This document shows, piece by piece, positions 46,174 through 59,139 of a stretch of 64,000 bases of DNA. The DNA comes from Exiguobacterium sp. s124. Lineage in GTDB: Bacteria > Bacillota > Bacilli > Exiguobacteriales > Exiguobacteriaceae. The notes beneath the pieces were generated by a model, which saw only the letters and a list, made by a program, of their open reading frames with translations, ran no database searches and had not been told where the DNA came from. Each line of letters begins with the position of its first letter. The first letter of the stretch is position 1. Position numbers and translations under genes: made by a program. Location: positions 1,550,001 to 1,614,000 of the forward strand of contig NZ_JACSKH010000001.1 of the NCBI RefSeq assembly GCF_018617485.1. Direction: 5' to 3'.

Positions 46174-46796
46174 TAAATGACCTCCATCATGGCTTTTTTA
46201 TAGAGTGACGCAACACGTTCACGTTTACAATGCTCAGCTGTCACGATCGCTTTAATTCGATCGATGGCTTTGTCGACCTCGTCGTTCGTGACGACGTAAT
46301 CATAGGCGTCCATCAACTCGATTTCTTCACGCGCGACGAGCAGGCGTTGCTTAATGACTTCTTCTGACTCCGTGCCTCGTCCGATTAGACGATTGCGAAG
46401 TTCTTGAAGACTTGGTGGTGCCAAGAATAAAAAGACGGCTTCCGGGAGAAGTTCCTTCACTTGGAACGCCCCTTGCACCTCAATTTCAAGAATGACATCT
46501 TGGCCGCTTTCGAGCGTTTCACGCACCCACTCTACAGGCGTCCCGTAATAGTTGCCGACGAACTCGGCGTGTTCGAGCAATTCTTTTTGTTCGATCATGC
46601 GTTCGAACTCTTCTCTCGATTTGAAGAAGTAATGTACTCCCTCGACTTCCCCTTCACGTGGCTTTCGAGTCGTCGCCGACACCGAATATTGAAGGTTATT
46701 GTCCTCTTCCTCGCGAAGAGCACGACAAACGGTCCCTTTTCCGACACCGCTCGGTCCAGACAAAACGATTAATAATCCTCGTTCTTTAAAATTCAC
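46173..46796 (-). CDS. gmk: Guanylate kinase
   Basis: Phosphorylates GMP/dGMP to GDP/dGDP. The 207-residue protein starts at GTG ([20 protein letters not shown]) six bases after GGAGGG; the upstream in-frame start lacks such a site. It has the P-loop [28 protein letters not shown] for GMP binding, and [15 protein letters not shown]. It heads the long operon to rpe. The remA and yicC-like genes that precede gmk in B. subtilis are missing. Confidence 0.97.
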   Translation of the reverse strand: MNFKERGLLIVLSGPSGVGKGTVCRALREEEDNNLQYSVSATTRKPREGEVEGVHYFFKSREEFERMIEQKELLEHAEFVGNYYGTPVEWVRETLESGQDVILEIEVQGAFQVKELLPEAVFLFLAPPSLQELRNRLIGRGTESEEVIKQRLLVAREEIELMDAYDYVVTNDEVDKAIDRIKAIVTAEHCKRERVASLYKKAMMEVI

Positions 46797-46828
46797 TGCA
46801 AGCCCTCCATCTTCTAACATCACATTTA

Positions 46829-46856
46829 ATTATAATAGCAGTCAATCAATTGTCCC
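46829..46856 (-). promoter_or_regulatory. gmk operon promoter
   Basis: TATAAT (46834-46829) with GGGACA (46856-46851) 16 bases upstream on the minus strand, in the divergent gmk-rqcH gap. The -10 is perfect and the -35 is weak. Confidence 0.5.
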
Positions 46857-46951
46857 GGCAAGAAGAAGTTCGGATTTCCTACTCCATCGTACCATATTTT
46901 CTGTTTTTCTGATAACGTAGAGACAGAAAATGAACAAAGGTGATGAGATCA

Positions 46952-48643
46952 TTGGCTTATGATGGATTAATGACATATCGTGTCGTACAAGAATTACAAT
47001 CGCTCGTCGGAGGACGAATCAATAAAGTACATCAACCGTATTCTCTCGATTTGATGCTCCAGATTCGTTCGAACCGACAGAACGCGCAACTACTCATATC
47101 AGCAAATGCGATGTATGCCCGTCTCCAGCTGACGGATACACCGATTAAAAACCCACAAGAACCCCCGATGTTCTGCATGATGTTACGGAAACATGTAGAA
47201 GGCGGATTTATCACGGCGGTCGAACAAATTGGACGTGACCGCGTCATCGTCATCTCTGTCCGCTCTCGAAATGAGCTCGGCGACGAAGAATCAAAAAAAG
47301 TTTACATTGAACTGATGGGACGTCACTCAAACGTCGTCCTAACGACAGAAGAGGGGAAAATCTTAGATGCAATCAAACATCTCCCACCTTCGCAAAACAC
47401 CTATCGAACGATCATGCCGGGAAGTGAATACCTCCTCCCGCCTGAACAACATAAGTTCGACCCGTTGTCTGATTTGACGGAAGGACTGAAGCGAATCGAC
47501 TGGAATGCCGGTAAACTCGACAAACAGATTGTCGCCACGTTTGCTGGTGTCAGCCCTCAAATCGCCCAGGAAGTCGTTCATCTTGCGAAGATGCCCAACC
47601 GCGACTCGGTTCAGCAAGCGTTCGAGAACGTACTACGTCAACTCGAAGGACCTTACGTCTTTCAACAACTCGCGAATGGTAAAGAGCGTTTCGCTCCGAT
47701 TGTATTAACGGCCGGAGACATCGTCTCCGAGGAAACATACGCATCAAGTAAAGAAGTGCTCGACCGTTTCTTCTATGAAAAAGCAAACCGCGATCGTGTC
47801 AGACAGCAAGCTCACGATGTCGAACGTCTCTTAAAATCAGAACTCGAGAAAAATCAATTGAAGCGTCGCCGTCTCTTAGAAGACTTAAAGGCGACAGAAC
47901 GAGCAGATGAATTACAAAAGTTCGGTGAGTTATTGACGACCTATTTGTTCCAACTTGAGAAAGGAATGCGTGTCGCAGAAGTCGTCGATTACTATGACGA
48001 AGACGGTGCGACCATCTCGATTCCGCTCGACCCGCTCAAAACACCAAATGAGAATGCACAGCAATACTATAAGAAATACAACAAGCTAAAAGTTGCGAAA
48101 GTCGAAGTGAAGAAGCAACTCGAATTAAACGACGCGGAGATCGAATATTTGGAAACACTCACCGCTCAGCTCGATGTTGCTTCTCCTTCCGACTTGCTCG
48201 AAATTCGGGAAGAGCTCGCCGAAGAAGGATATATCCGTCAAAAACGTCAAAAGAAAAAAGCGAATCCGAAAATTTCGCTTGAAGCGTACACGTCTTCGAC
48301 CGGAACGGACTTCTTTGTCGGCAAAAACAATACACAAAACGATCATTTGACGTTCAAGTTCGCCCGTCGTGACGAGATTTGGCTTCACGTCAAAGATATC
48401 CCCGGCTCTCATGTCATCATTCGTTCGACGGAACCGGATGAAACGACGCTTCTCGAAGCCGCATCGGTCGCTGCTTACTTCTCGAAAGCACGCGCATCGA
48501 GCGGTGTACCCGTCGATTATACACGCGCCCGCTACGTGAAAAAACCAAGCGGCGCCAAACCTGGTTTTGTCATCTATACGGATCAACAGACCGTCTATGT
48601 GACGCCAGATGAACAATTGATGAAGTCGTTGAAACAGTCGTAA
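46952..48643 (+). CDS. rqcH: RqcH (YloA/FbpA, NEMF family), ribosome-associated quality-control factor
   Basis: Binds stalled 50S-peptidyl-tRNA complexes and recruits tRNA-Ala to add C-terminal alanine tails. The 563-residue protein starts at TTG (MAYDGLMTYRVVQELQSLVG) after AAAGGTGATGAG; ATG three codons upstream is possible. The NFACT-N domain includes PPMFCMMLRKHVEGGFITAV and the functional Asp96-Arg97 pair in GRDRVI. Coiled coils at about 270-330 and 370-430 precede the NFACT-R domain (DEIWLHVKDIPGSHVIIRST, AAYFSKARASSGVPVDYT). It is on the plus strand, divergent from gmk. Confidence 0.95.
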   Translation: MAYDGLMTYRVVQELQSLVGGRINKVHQPYSLDLMLQIRSNRQNAQLLISANAMYARLQLTDTPIKNPQEPPMFCMMLRKHVEGGFITAVEQIGRDRVIVISVRSRNELGDEESKKVYIELMGRHSNVVLTTEEGKILDAIKHLPPSQNTYRTIMPGSEYLLPPEQHKFDPLSDLTEGLKRIDWNAGKLDKQIVATFAGVSPQIAQEVVHLAKMPNRDSVQQAFENVLRQLEGPYVFQQLANGKERFAPIVLTAGDIVSEETYASSKEVLDRFFYEKANRDRVRQQAHDVERLLKSELEKNQLKRRRLLEDLKATERADELQKFGELLTTYLFQLEKGMRVAEVVDYYDEDGATISIPLDPLKTPNENAQQYYKKYNKLKVAKVEVKKQLELNDAEIEYLETLTAQLDVASPSDLLEIREELAEEGYIRQKRQKKKANPKISLEAYTSSTGTDFFVGKNNTQNDHLTFKFARRDEIWLHVKDIPGSHVIIRSTEPDETTLLEAASVAAYFSKARASSGVPVDYTRARYVKKPSGAKPGFVIYTDQQTVYVTPDEQLMKSLKQS

Positions 48644-48647
48644 TCGA

Positions 48648-48679
48648 AACCTCGCCGTGTTCTCATGGCGAGGTTTCAT
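48648..48679 (+). terminator. Hairpin after rqcH
   Basis: AAACCTCGCC / GGCGAGGTTT around a 12-base loop lies just past the rqcH stop codon. The following tail TCATCT is T-poor, so termination efficiency is uncertain. Confidence 0.55.
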
Positions 48680-48764
48680 CTAAATATTGGGAAAGATAAA
48701 AATCGCACTCGGCTTTCTTGCGCCCACGCTTTCCGAAGGCAAGGCAAACAAAACAATTCTGCAA

Positions 48765-48803
48765 AAAAGTCAGGCCCGCCATTTCTTGATGGCGGGCCTT
48801 TGT
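48765..48803. terminator. Terminator for the ArAE-family exporter gene (probably bidirectional)
   Basis: AGGCCCGCCAT / ATGGCGGGCCT forms a strong GC stem between convergent rqcH and the exporter gene. On the minus strand CTGACTTTTTTG follows; on the plus strand TTTGT follows. Confidence 0.8.
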
Positions 48804-48810
48804 AGCTTGT

Positions 48811-49749
48811 TCACGCTTTTGGGTCATGCTTAAACGCTTCGAGCTGTTCATGATAATCGAGCAAGTGCCCGTGTAAAATTTCTGAAACGGATAAATCTTC
48901 ATGCGGTAGTCTAAACAGTGAATATGGTTTATCGCACGTATAGAGAACATCATGATGGTGCGCGAGCAAATATAAGAACTCCGATTCGAACGCCTGACGT
49001 TCTTCCTCACTCATCAGCAGGAAGGCTTCACGGTGCTCGGCCAGACTTTCTAACAATAAGACGAGCTTGTCTTCTAGATGAATCAGTAATCGATATTGCT
49101 TGATTGTCATATACTTCAACTTCACGTTCGTCACTTTCATATCCTCTTGAAGCATCATGTGGAGTTCCTGATGACCGAGAATACGAGCACGCGTCTCTAA
49201 TAGCTCCGCCGGGGAGCCAACGAGTTCACGCCAATGATGGAACAAGTAGGATGAGGTCTTTCTAACTTCATTTAATAACCGATCCTCATAACGTGGTGGC
49301 AAGAACGCGTAGTTCACACCGAGTGAGACAAATACACCGACCGCCGTCAATAAAGAACGCGTCCATGCATAATGAAAGAAATCCGAGGTCGGGTTCTCTA
49401 GCATCATGACGATGGCGAACGCCGCATACGTCGACATGTGTGTCTTATCGAACGTCGTATTGAGCGTGAGCGAAACGATGACCGCTAACCCGATCGAAAT
49501 GGGATTGACACCGAACAAATAGACGATGAACAGTCCACACATGAGCCCGAGGACCGTTCCAAATATTCGACTGAATACAATTTTAGACGAACGCTTGACG
49601 GTCGGTTGCATCGCCACGACGGCTGCAATCGCACCCATTCCGGAATAAATTCCAAATACATACCACGAGATTGCGACGGTAATCGATACGGCAATTCCCG
49701 TCTTTAACGTACGAAGCCCGATTTTCGGGATGTAACGTTTTCTGTTCAT
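48811..49749 (-). CDS. ArAE/FUSC-type aromatic acid exporter family membrane protein
   Basis: The 312-residue protein has about five to six hydrophobic segments in the first 150 residues (TGIAVSITVAISWYVFGIYS, MGAIAAVVAMQPT, GTVLGLMCGLFIVYLFG, LLTAVGVFVSLGVNYAFLPP) and a C-terminal cytoplasmic helical half. The motif AAVVAMQPTVKRSSKIVFSR is typical of the ArAE_1/DUF939 family of Bacillales. The substrate is unknown. Its ATG overlaps the stop of the DUF4097-like gene, indicating co-translation. Confidence 0.82.
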   Translation of the reverse strand: MNRKRYIPKIGLRTLKTGIAVSITVAISWYVFGIYSGMGAIAAVVAMQPTVKRSSKIVFSRIFGTVLGLMCGLFIVYLFGVNPISIGLAVIVSLTLNTTFDKTHMSTYAAFAIVMMLENPTSDFFHYAWTRSLLTAVGVFVSLGVNYAFLPPRYEDRLLNEVRKTSSYLFHHWRELVGSPAELLETRARILGHQELHMMLQEDMKVTNVKLKYMTIKQYRLLIHLEDKLVLLLESLAEHREAFLLMSEEERQAFESEFLYLLAHHHDVLYTCDKPYSLFRLPHEDLSVSEILHGHLLDYHEQLEAFKHDPKA

Positions 49750-50576
49750 TTCAGCTCGACCTTCCCTGTCTCAGAAATCAACTCAACGACGGGTCGATTC
49801 GATGTCGACAACTGATAGACACCTGGCTCAACTTCGTCGTAACGGTCGCTACTTGAAATTTTTCCGGCCGTCGTCACGTTCACTTGCCCAGTCGCATGTT
49901 TTGGTGCATAACTGAGCGTTCCCGCTTCCGTTTGAACGGTCATCGCCTGATTCACGACGACATCCTTGACGGTCGCATGGCGATAGGAACGAATATCTCC
50001 CGTTACGAGACGTGCTGATTCGATTGTCGCATCGCTTTTCGTCTCAATTCGGAGGCGATCACTGTCGATTTGTTTCAAATTGACCGCGTTCGCATCCATC
50101 ACGATCGTTTTCACATTCAGTCCTTGCCCGGTCACTTGTTCAGCCCCTAAATGGACCGAAGTCATCGAGCTAGGCAAGGCGACACGTAGCTTATAGCGTG
50201 ACGGTTCTTCACTGGCACGACTGCCGAAGTAACTGAACCATCCATACCGTTCGACGACATAGATCGTATCGCCGACCGATTTGACTTTAATCCGTCGTTC
50301 TTTCGAATTGGTCTGTACCACTTCGATTTGTACTTTTTCATTCGGACTACGGACAAACTCGACGTTCCCATGATACGTCTCGAGTCGTAACTTTTTCATT
50401 TGGTATCGATCTTCATACTGATCTCCCAACGCCAACAGATGGCTGAATACGAATAAATTCACGAGAAAGAGCGTTGGGATGACCGTCAAGACGAGACCAA
50501 AGGCGATTTTACGATGTTTCGGAATTGCCCGAAACCGTGCCCTCCATGTTTTTTCCTTGCTTCTTGAATACGCCAT
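49746..50576 (-). CDS. Membrane-anchored DUF4097-like beta-repeat protein
   Basis: The 276-residue protein has a basic N-terminus, one membrane helix (IAFGLVLTVIPTLFLVNLFV, about residues 24-46) and an extracytoplasmic domain of repeated short beta strands: RLETYHGNVEFVRSPNEKVQ, LRIETKSDATIESARLVTGD, NVTTAGKISSS. This pattern resembles DUF4097/adhesin-like beta-helix proteins, which occur with envelope-stress regulators. Its function is unknown. ATG follows AAGGAGAGG. Coupling to the exporter gene suggests a shared envelope role (inference). Confidence 0.7.
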   Translation of the reverse strand: MAYSRSKEKTWRARFRAIPKHRKIAFGLVLTVIPTLFLVNLFVFSHLLALGDQYEDRYQMKKLRLETYHGNVEFVRSPNEKVQIEVVQTNSKERRIKVKSVGDTIYVVERYGWFSYFGSRASEEPSRYKLRVALPSSMTSVHLGAEQVTGQGLNVKTIVMDANAVNLKQIDSDRLRIETKSDATIESARLVTGDIRSYRHATVKDVVVNQAMTVQTEAGTLSYAPKHATGQVNVTTAGKISSSDRYDEVEPGVYQLSTSNRPVVELISETGKVELK

Positions 50577-50635
50577 ATGCCTCTCCTTCTTGGTTCACTT
50601 TCATCAGTTTACCATGAAGTATGACATATGCCGAA

Positions 50636-50668
50636 TTGAAAAAGAATCCGCCCGAAGGTGGATTCTTA
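50636..50668 (-). terminator. Terminator of the pyr operon
   Basis: AAGAATCC..CC-TTCG-GG..GGATTCTT with TTTTC following on the minus strand, overlapping the pyrE stop codon. Confidence 0.8.
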
Positions 50669-51275
50669 CGATGTGACAAGGTCGCTCCAGGCGCGAGGAT
50701 CCTGCTGCCACTCACGAAGAGAAAGAATTTCTGATTCGTTCAAGATTCCGGTCGACTGCGCAACATCGATCAGTTCGAGGAATGTCGTCAATGAAGCAAC
50801 TTCGAGATGTGAGTCCGCTAGATTCTTCTCTAAAATCGGCAATCCGTAAGAGAAGATGGCTTGAATACCGACGACCTCACCGTCCGCCTCACGAATCGCC
50901 TGCGCCGCCTCGATACTCGACATACCTGTCGACAATAAATCCTCGATGACAAGGACACGTGCCCCGCTGTCAAGTTTCCCCTCGATTTGATTTCCTTTCC
51001 CGTGTCCTTTTGCACTCGAACGAACGTAAATGAACGGAAGCCCGAGACGGTCGGCAAGCAAAGCTCCATGTGGGATACCGGCTGTGGCCGTTCCCGCGAT
51101 CACATCGATTTCTGTTGACTCGACTGCATCGACCAACCCATCGATGATTCTGTTACGGATGTCGGGATAACTGAGCGTCAATCGGTTGTCACAATAGATT
51201 GGACTCTTCAATCCGCTCGACCATGTATATGGCTCCGTCGGTGATAATGTGACAGCCTCAATTTGTAATAATGCT

Positions 51276-51292
<17 letters not shown>
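50666..51292 (-). CDS. pyrE: PyrE, orotate phosphoribosyltransferase
   Basis: Joins orotate and PRPP to form OMP. The 208-residue protein starts MKQIAEALLQIEAVTLSPTE, with the flexible-loop SSAKGHGKGNQIEG and PRPP motif RVLVIEDLLSTGMSSIEAAQ. It overlaps the 3' end of pyrF by 17 bases and is last in the pyr operon. Confidence 0.97.
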
Positions 51293-53593
<2,301 letters not shown>

Positions 53594-53597
<4 letters not shown>

Positions 53598-56500
53598 ACC
53601 ATCACCCCGAACTTAGTGAATGCCGGGATGCTGACCGTTTGGAACGACAGGCTTTCGATGACTTGTAGCAACGCTTCAACCGTATCGAGCGATGTGAGGC
53701 AAAGCGTGCCTTGCTCGGCGGCCGTACGGCGAATCAAGAAGCCATCTTTTGTCACGAGTGCGTCGCGACTCGTCGTATTGATGATCAAGTCGACTTCCCC
53801 GCGCTCGATCACGCTCAGCATCGTCTCACCCGATTCTTGAATTTTCCCAACCCGTCTGACACGCATCTGTTCCGCTTCTAGCGTATCTGCTGTACCGCTC
53901 GTCGCCATAAGACGGAAGCCGAGACGGTCAAATCGTTTGGCTAAGGCAACCGCCTCTTCCTTGTCGTGGTCTGCGATGGTCATCAGGACATTTCCTTTTA
54001 AAGCGATGTTCATTCCTGCTGCGACAAGACCTTTATAGAGTGCTTTTTCAAGTGTGCGGTCTGTCGCCATGACCTCCCCGGTCGACTTCATCTCAGGTCC
54101 GAGCGACGGATCGACTTCTTTTAATTTCGCAAACGAGAAGACCGGCACTTTGACCGAGATACTGTCTGACTCAGGATGGATGCCCGTTCCGAGACCGAGT
54201 TCTTTCAGGCTCGTGCCAAGGATCGTTTGCGTCGCAATTCGCGCGACCGGTAAGCCTGTCACTTTCGAGATGAACGGGACCGTCCGACTCGCACGCGGAT
54301 TTACTTCGATGACGTACAAGTCATCTGCATAGACGAACTGGATGTTGAGCAGTCCCTTGATGCGGAATGCCTTCGCCAATTTGATCGTGTAGTCGACAAC
54401 CTTTTGTTTCAACGCATCACTGAGACGTTGCGGTGGATATACTGCGATTGAGTCGCCAGAGTGTACGCCGGCACGCTCGATATGCTCCATGATGCCTGGG
54501 ATATAGACGTCCGTTCCGTCACAGATCGCGTCGACTTCAATCTCAATCCCCGTCAAATAGCGGTCGATGAGGACTGGACGATCTTTTGAGGCGATGACGG
54601 CATTTCGCATGTACCGCTCGAGCTCCGACTGCTCATATACAATCTCCATCGCCCGTCCGCCAAGGACGTAAGATGGTCGGACGAGCACCGGATATCCAAG
54701 GTCGTTCGCGCAGGCTACTGCTTCTTCGACGTTCGTCGCTGTCTTGCCTGGTGGTTGAGCCAATCGTTCGGCAGACAACGTAGCTTCGAACGCCTTTCGG
54801 TCTTCAGCCCGATCGATGTCTTCTAGCGTCGTCCCGAGAATTTTCACACCGTTCGCCTCAAGCGATGCCGCTAAGTTGATGGCAGTCTGTCCACCAAATT
54901 GAACGATGACGCCGAGCGGCTTTTCGTTATCGATGACTTCTAACACATCTTCTGTCGTCAACGGCTCGAAGTACAATCGATCGGAGATCGAAAAGTCTGT
55001 CGAGACCGTCTCTGGGTTGTTGTTAATGATGATGGCTTCATATCCGGCGTCGCGAATCGTCTGAATCGAATGGACGGTCGCATAGTCGAACTCGACTCCT
55101 TGACCGATTCGAATCGGACCTGATCCGAGGACGAGGATCGATGGACGTTCCGTCTTCATCGCCTCGTTCTCCACTTCATACGTCCCGTAGAAATATGGCG
55201 TCTCCGATGCGAACTCCGCCGCACACGTATCGACCATCTTATACACCGGTCGAATGTTCCATCCGTGACGCTGCGAACGAATCGTCTCAACGTCTGATGC
55301 AAGGATGCGGGCAATCGCCACATCACTGAAGCCAAGTCGCTTCACGTCGAGTAAACGTTCTGACGTCAACGGTTCGTTAGCGAGTTGTTGCTCGGCTTGC
55401 CAAATATGATTCAATTTGTGTAAGTAGAAACGATCGATTTTCGTCAATTGGTGAAGTGCTTCCACCGTGTATCCGCGACGTAGCGCTTCATATACCATAA
55501 ACAAGCGCTCGTCTGTCGGATGAACGAGCCCGTGCTCGAGCTGATCTGTATTCAATTGCTCAAGTTGCGGAACGTATAATTCTTCCATCCCGAGTTCGAG
55601 CGAACGCACTGCTTTCAACAATGCCTCTTCTAAATTTCGACCGATGGCCATGACCTCACCCGTTGCTTTCATTTGTGTGCCTAAGCGGCGATCCGCGGAC
55701 TCAAACTTATCGAAAGCGAAACGAGGAATTTTGGCGACGACATAGTCAAGTGCCGGTTCGAATGAGGCGTAACTCGTCTCGGTGACCGGGTTTTTCAGTT
55801 CTGACAACTTATAGCCGACAGCGACTTTTGCAGCGAGTTTGGCGATCGGATAACCAGTCGCTTTTGATGCGAGTGCCGAGCTTCTTGAGACACGTGGGTT
55901 CACTTCGATGACGTAATATGTGAAGCTGTCCGGGTCGAGTGCGAACTGGATGTTGCATCCCCCTTCAATCCCGAGTGCCCGGATGATATCGAGCGAGACA
56001 CTACGAAGCATCTGGTAATCCCGGTCCGACAACGTCTGGGTCGGTGCGAATACGATCGAGTCTCCCGTATGGACACCGACCGGGTCAAAGTTTTCCATCG
56101 CACAGACGATGATGGCTTGGTCGCTCGAGTCACGCATGACCTCAAACTCGACTTCTTTCATCCCAGCAATCGATTTCTCGAGCAAGACTTGTGTCACTGG
56201 ACTCGCTTTTAATCCAGATTCGACGATTTGCTCGAACGATTCTCGGTCATGGGCAATCCCTCCACCGGTACCGCCAAGCGTGTAGGCAGGTCGAATAATG
56301 ATTGGATATCCAATGCGCTCCGCGAAGCCCCAAGCGGATTCAAGCGTATGGACGATTTCACTCTCAGGTACGCCATGTCCGAGTTCGAACATGAGGTTAC
56401 GGAACTGTTCACGGTCTTCAGCTTGTACGATGGCGGCTAGGTTCGTCCCGAGTAATTCCACACCACAGTCTCGTAAGACCCCTCGCTTATCGAGTTCAAA

Positions 56501-56797
56501 CACCAAGTTCAATCCCGTCTGTCCACCGAGTGTCGCGAGTAACGCATCAGGGCGTTCTTGGCGGATAATCCGCTCCACAAATTCTGGTTCGAGTGGTTCG
56601 ATATAGACACGGTCCGCTGTCGTCGGATCCGTCATAATCGTTGCCGGGTTCGAGTTGACGAGAATGACCTCGTAGCCTTCTTCTTTCAAGGCGAGACATG
56701 CCTGTGTACCAGCATAATCAAATTCTGCTGCTTGTCCGATCACAATCGGTCCTGATCCGATTACAAGGATTTTCTGAATATCTGGTCGTTTTGGCAT
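53594..56797 (-). CDS. carB: CarB (PyrAB), carbamoyl-phosphate synthase large subunit
   Basis: Makes carbamoyl phosphate from bicarbonate, glutamine ammonia and two ATP. The 1067-residue protein has two ATP-grasp halves: [20 protein letters not shown] near 8 and [20 protein letters not shown] near 555. A C-terminal MGS-like allosteric domain ([20 protein letters not shown]) follows. Start at 56797 after GTGGGAATTTGAC. It lies 1 base after the carA stop. Confidence 0.97.
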
Positions 56798-56798
56798 G

Positions 56799-57881
56799 TC
56801 AAATTCCCACTTTCTGTTTGTTTTCTTGAACGAGTTGCATGAAACGGTCAAATAAATCGTTGGCGTCAAATGGTCCAGGTGCTGCTTCCGGGTGGTATTG
56901 TACCGAGAATGTCGGATGGTGTAGATGTTTCACTCCTTCGATTGTTCCGTCGTTGACCGCGCGATGCGTCACGATGAGCGCAGTATCGAGAAGCGATGAC
57001 TCTTCTACCGCATATCCATGGTTTTGTGACGTGATTGTCACGGCGCCTGTCTCTAATTCGAGCACCGGATGGTTCGCCCCACGATGTCCAAACGGAAGCT
57101 TGAACGTGTTCGCACCGTTTGCAAGGGCGATCAGTTGATGCCCAAGACAAATCCCGAACATCGGTGTCGTCGGCATGAGTTGTTGAATGAGCGGAATCGC
57201 TGTCGGGACGTCTTTCGGGTCCCCAGGTCCGTTCGACAACATGATGCCATCTGGCTCATACCGCAACACCTCTTCTGAGGTGGCGTCATGTGGGAAGACG
57301 ATGACTTCACAGTCTCGTTTCATCAACTCGCGCATAATCCCAAGCTTCGCCCCGAAGTCAATCAACGCGATTCGTGGTCCCTTACCTGTACTCACATACG
57401 TCCGCTTCGTCGAAACTCGCGCCACTTGGTCGTTCGGTGACAGTTCGTCAAAGCGTGACTGTACCTCGTCCCACGTCAACTCCCCATCGATAAGGACACC
57501 TCGCATGACACCTTGCGCCCGCAAGTGACGTGTTAACATACGCGTATCGATGTCCGACAAGCCAGGGATACCGAACCGCGTAAGCGTCGCGTCAAGCGTT
57601 GCCGTTGAACGGAAGTTTGATGGTGTGTCACACGCCTCTTTCACAATCAACGCCTTTGCCATCGGAACCGTCGTTTCAAAGTCCTCACGATTAACTCCAT
57701 AGTTTCCGATCAACGGGTTCGTCAAGACAATCATCTGATCGCAATACGAAGGATCCGACAAGATTTCTTGATAGCCGGTCATACCTGTTTGGAAGACGAC
57801 TTCCCCCATCGTATCCGCTGATGCTCCGAATCCTTTTCCGACAAATTTCATTCCATCCTCAAGCCATAATGTTCGTTTCAT
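56799..57881 (-). CDS. carA: CarA (PyrAA), carbamoyl-phosphate synthase small subunit
   Basis: Glutamine amidotransferase that supplies ammonia to CarB. The 360-residue protein starts [20 protein letters not shown]. The class I amidotransferase domain shows [13 protein letters not shown], the nucleophilic Cys in [20 protein letters not shown] and the catalytic His-Glu in [14 protein letters not shown]. Its ATG, after AAGGGG, lies 23 bases inside the end of pyrC. Confidence 0.97.
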   Translation of the reverse strand: MKRTLWLEDGMKFVGKGFGASADTMGEVVFQTGMTGYQEILSDPSYCDQMIVLTNPLIGNYGVNREDFETTVPMAKALIVKEACDTPSNFRSTATLDATLTRFGIPGLSDIDTRMLTRHLRAQGVMRGVLIDGELTWDEVQSRFDELSPNDQVARVSTKRTYVSTGKGPRIALIDFGAKLGIMRELMKRDCEVIVFPHDATSEEVLRYEPDGIMLSNGPGDPKDVPTAIPLIQQLMPTTPMFGICLGHQLIALANGANTFKLPFGHRGANHPVLELETGAVTITSQNHGYAVEESSLLDTALIVTHRAVNDGTIEGVKHLHHPTFSVQYHPEAAPGPFDANDLFDRFMQLVQENKQKVGI

Positions 57882-59139
57882 CAAATCGCCCCTTATATAC
57901 AATTTCGCCACCGACCATCGTCATGACCGGCCACCCGACAAGTTGTTTCCCCGTAAACGGTGTGTTCTTCCCTTTAGAATAGAACGTCGTCGGATCTACC
58001 GACCGTATCGTCTCTGTATCGATCAGTACTAAATCAGCATCCGCCCCTACTTCCAGTTCACCTCTTGATAGGCCGAACACATCGCTCGGACGCTTCGTCA
58101 TCCAGTCGATCAACTGGTGCTCTTCCATGACACCCTCTTTCACGAACGTCGTGTATAGAAGTGGGAACGCCGTCTCGAACCCGGTAATCCCGAACGGAGC
58201 TCTCTCGATGCCTTGCGCTTTTTCCTCTGCCGTGTGCGGGGCATGGTCGGTCGCAATCATGTCGATCGTCCCGTCGAATAACCCTTCGAGTAGCGCCTGT
58301 CGATCATCTTCGCTTCGGAGCGGTGGATTCATCTTAAAGTTGGCATCGAGCCCCGGGATATCCTCTTCGCTCAAGACAAGATGATGGGGTGTCACTTCTG
58401 CCGTCACTTGAATGCCTGCCCGCTTCGCATCTCGGATGACACGAACCGATTGACGAGATGAGACGTGACACACGTGATAGTGGCAACCGGTTTCTTCCGC
58501 AATCAAGACGTCACGGGCGATGTGGATGCTTTCTGCAAGGCTTGGAATCCCTTGAATCCCGTGAGCCTCACTGAACTTCCCTTCGTGGACCGAACCCGCT
58601 TTGAGCGTATTGTCTTCACAGTGTGCGACGACCGCTTTGTTCAATCGCTTGGCTTCGCGCATCGCTTGACGCATCATCGCCGCTGATTGAACACCGACGC
58701 CGTCATCGGTGAACGCGAATGCATCTGATAGAGATTCCATATCGACCTGTTCTTCGCCGAGTTGTCGTTTCGTGATGGCGGCGTAAGGAAGGACACGGAC
58801 AACCGCGTCTTGCTTAATCTTTTCAAGGAGCGCGTCCATCGTTTCTCGATTGTCTGGTACCGGTCGTGTGTTCGGCATCGAACAAATCGTTGTGAATCCG
58901 CCTGCCGCCGCAGCCATCGTCCCCGTTTTGATTGTCTCTTTCGCTTCGCCTCCTGGTTCACGTAAATGTACATGTACATCGACAAGCCCTGGTGCGAGCA
59001 AGTAGCCCGTCGCATCGATGATCTCTTCACCGGCTGTCGTCCCTTTATAGTCGAGCGATTCGATTTTCCCGTCTTTCACGAAGATGTTTGTCGTGCGCTT
59101 TGTCCCGTTGTCATACCATGTCGCGTGTTGAAGTATCAT
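57859..59139 (-). CDS. pyrC: PyrC, dihydroorotase
   Basis: Zinc enzyme that cyclises carbamoyl aspartate. The 426-residue protein has [20 protein letters not shown] with the metal-binding Hx[31 protein letters not shown] and [20 protein letters not shown] with the catalytic Asp. It overlaps pyrB by 4 bases. Confidence 0.97.
   Translation of the reverse strand: MILQHATWYDNGTKRTTNIFVKDGKIESLDYKGTTAGEEIIDATGYLLAPGLVDVHVHLREPGGEAKETIKTGTMAAAAGGFTTICSMPNTRPVPDNRETMDALLEKIKQDAVVRVLPYAAITKRQLGEEQVDMESLSDAFAFTDDGVGVQSAAMMRQAMREAKRLNKAVVAHCEDNTLKAGSVHEGKFSEAHGIQGIPSLAESIHIARDVLIAEETGCHYHVCHVSSRQSVRVIRDAKRAGIQVTAEVTPHHLVLSEEDIPGLDANFKMNPPLRSEDDRQALLEGLFDGTIDMIATDHAPHTAEEKAQGIERAPFGITGFETAFPLLYTTFVKEGVMEEHQLIDWMTKRPSDVFGLSRGELEVGADADLVLIDTETIRSVDPTTFYSKGKNTPFTGKQLVGWPVMTMVGGEIVYKGRFDETNIMA

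Noticed and set aside
48663-49010. A 115-codon frame overlapping the end of the ArAE-type gene
   Set aside because: It runs through the terminator region out of frame with the exporter gene and has no family features.
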